In this document: positions 62,430 to 64,000 of the stretch, one piece after another
Numbering within the stretch: the stretch's first letter is position 1
Layout of the letters: every line of letters starts with the position of its first letter
Assembly (NCBI RefSeq): GCF_004664715.2
Contig: NC_051069.1
Span: 2,286,501-2,350,500, forward strand
Direction: 5' to 3'
From: Peromyscus leucopus
Lineage: Eukaryota; Chordata; Mammalia; Rodentia; Cricetidae
DNA: 64,000 nucleotides
Made by a program: the position numbers and the translations under genes
The notes under the pieces: model-generated
What the model was told of the DNA's origin: nothing
The model's input: only the letters and a program-made list of their open reading frames with translations
Database searches by the model: none

Positions 62430-62870
62430 GGCCATCTTTTAAAAGATGGTTTCATTATGCCCAGACTGGCCTCAGCCACGCTACCCTGAACCCTCCACTT
62501 TCTTGCCTCCACCTACCTAGTGCTAGGATTATATGCATGTAACCACCACACTTGGTCTACGCAGTGTTGGGGATGAACCCCAGGGCTTGGTACAAGCTAG
62601 GAAAGTTCTCTCGCCCAGCCCAGCCAAGCTTCTCAACTCTGAGCTCCATGCCCAGCTCAAGAGATCAGCTGAACCCTTAGCTCAGCTGATAAAGTGGTTA
62701 CCTAGCATTCATGAAGCCCCGGGCTCCATCCCCAGCTCCAAATAACCTGGACATGGTTGGTGACGCATTCCTGTAACCCCAGAGGTAGAGGCATGAGGTT
62801 GAGAAGTTTAAGACTATCCTTGACAACTTAGTAAGATCCCATCTCAAAACAATACCAAACAACAAAACAT
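62430..62870. repeat. RSINE1-like SINE cluster
   Basis: About 62430-62620 is reverse RSINE1-like. About 62655-62870 is forward ('cttagctcagctgataaagtgg', 'gcattcatgaagccccgggc'). Confidence 0.6.
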
Positions 62871-63082
62871 TAGAACTGCTGTGTGAGATGGTGCCTATGT
62901 GTAACTCCCTAGATTTTACTGAGACAGCCTTCATAGACCTGTGCTATCAGATGCTCCGATCAGTAACAAAAGCAACTGTGCTCCAACATTTTTTTTACCA
63001 GCAATGTTTATAAGAACTACAGGAGTTCTGACAATGTGATAGATATAATTATTATTATTGATGATGATAGTGGAGTTTTTGT

Positions 63083-63315
63083 TTGTTTTCTTGTTTTGTT
63101 GAGAAGGAGAGATTCATATAACCAAGTCTGGCCTTGCTAGCCTTAAACTTGCTGTGTAGTCAAGCCTTGAACTTCTGATCTTCCAGTTTCTACCTCTGAG
63201 TGCTGGGATTACAGGCATGCACCTTCATGCCTGATGCATGTGGTGCTGGGAGTGAACTCAGGGCTTTGTGCGTCCAGGTGAGCTTTCTACCAGGTGAGCT
63301 AGACAGATCCCCAGT
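63083..63315 (-). repeat. RSINE1/B4 SINE
   Basis: Reverse composite SINE from about 63083, 'gagtgctgggattacaggc' to 'aggtgagctagacagatccc', ending about 310 bp from the P-loop exon. Confidence 0.7.
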
Positions 63316-63622
63316 TCTGATGTAGCTTTAATACAAATTTCTCTTATTTTCATGTTCGATAAATAACTTCAACTTCCCTTCATCTCAGCTACCTTTCATG
63401 TCTCTCTTTCTCCGTTTGAATGGCGGCCCTTTTGATTAATTCCTAAGAGCTCATTACATATTAGAAATCTCACTATGAACACATAGTTTCTTTGTGCATT
63501 TCATGTACCTTGGTTACACAACCTGTGCTCTGCAAAATAGATTCTTTGCAAAGCTGTAAATAGATCAAAAGTGTGCGTCACCGCACGCAGCTACAGAGTT
63601 TCTGAGCCCACCGCAGACTCAC

Positions 63623-63710
63623 CTGGACCTTGGGGCCTCCTCCGGACACTCTGGAGACGTAGCTCATGATGTACTTGGCAGCCACTGTCTTCCCAGCACC
63701 GCTTTCACCA
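63623..63710 (-). CDS. Myo1e: Myo1e exon: P-loop (residues 112-140)
   Basis: This is the most 5' exon in the window (88 nt). It is preceded on the minus strand by a pyrimidine-rich acceptor ending ctcctcag and followed by the strong donor gtgagt. The first base completes Ser111; 29 codons follow. The exon encodes the Walker A/P-loop GESGAGKT, which binds the ATP phosphates in the motor domain, then the helix leading to SGGGPKVQ. Relative to the human protein as I remember it, there is Pro for Thr near residue 137 and Val for Ile near residue 129; both look neutral. The exon ends in phase 0. Confidence 0.97.
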
Positions 63711-63950
63711 CTGAGGAGAGAAGGACAAACACCATGAAGTGGTCCCTGCCAGCTCCTTCATTTACTGTCTCCACATGAACAAGTCACAGAGAAACCAGGA
63801 AGAAAGGACTCAGGTGGGCGTGGGGACCAGCATGGAGTGAGTTGAGAAAAGTGGGGTCCACAGCAGGCACAACTCACTGCTCTGACCTGGGTGAGCGTGG
63901 CGTAGACTGAGCCTTTACCAGTGCCATGCACAGGCCAGACAGCTGAGTTT

Positions 63951-64000
63951 TCTTTTCTTTTCTTTTTTAGTGATTTCTTTTTATTTTATGTGCATTGGTG
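63951..64000 (-). repeat. T-rich run and start of a reverse B3, cut by the window edge
   Basis: 'ttttcttttcttttcttttt' followed by 'ttttattttatgtgcattgg', the usual reverse B3 beginning. Confidence 0.55.

Overview
This is mammalian nuclear DNA from a rodent. It carries GT-AG introns, dense B1, B2, B3 and RSINE1/B4 SINEs, long microsatellites, LTR retroelements and one recognisable host gene. Several B1 copies (for example 18174-18330) carry the variant 'caggacaggcaccaaaactacacag' in place of the murine form. As far as I recall, that variant is typical of cricetid rodents (hamsters, voles, deer mice), so I lean to Cricetidae. That is inference, not proof.

The whole window lies inside Myo1e (unconventional myosin-Ie), which is transcribed on the minus strand. 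Eighteen consecutive coding exons run from 63623-63710 (P-loop) down to 6245-6390 (early TH1 tail). Their lengths sum to 2148 nt, all splice phases match, and they read as one uninterrupted frame equal to residues 112-826 of the ~1108-residue protein. They cover the P-loop, switch I, TEDS site, switch II, actin-binding loop, converter, IQ motif and the start of the lipid-binding TH1 domain. The first ~111 residues lie beyond position 64000. The rest of TH1, the proline-rich TH2 and the SH3 domain lie below position 1.

The intron after the last exon (1-6244) holds a decayed class II (betaretrovirus/IAP-like) endogenous retrovirus in antisense orientation to Myo1e. It has gag, protease and RT/RNase H remnants, no recognisable env, a truncated integrase, a polypurine tract and a 3' LTR. 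Its gag-pro junction still shows a -1 frameshift signal: slippery heptamer, short spacer and perfect 9-bp hairpin. Two more LTRs of the same superfamily lie at 12793-13110 (minus) and 34485-34790 (plus). The first belongs to a 710-bp composite unit with an exact 6-bp target-site duplication, inserted into an older LTR-like repeat. A second LTR family gave nested insertions at 27256-27590 (into a B3) and 31394-31741 (into an RSINE1), plus a fragment at 46511-46620.

Other contents are an RPSA processed pseudogene (33335-34235, minus), a 29-bp G-rich minisatellite (32512-32980), a four-copy 77-bp tandem repeat (36637-36946), an old L1 3' end (16535-17300) and many microsatellites. I see no second functional protein-coding gene, no tRNA or rRNA gene and no CRISPR array.
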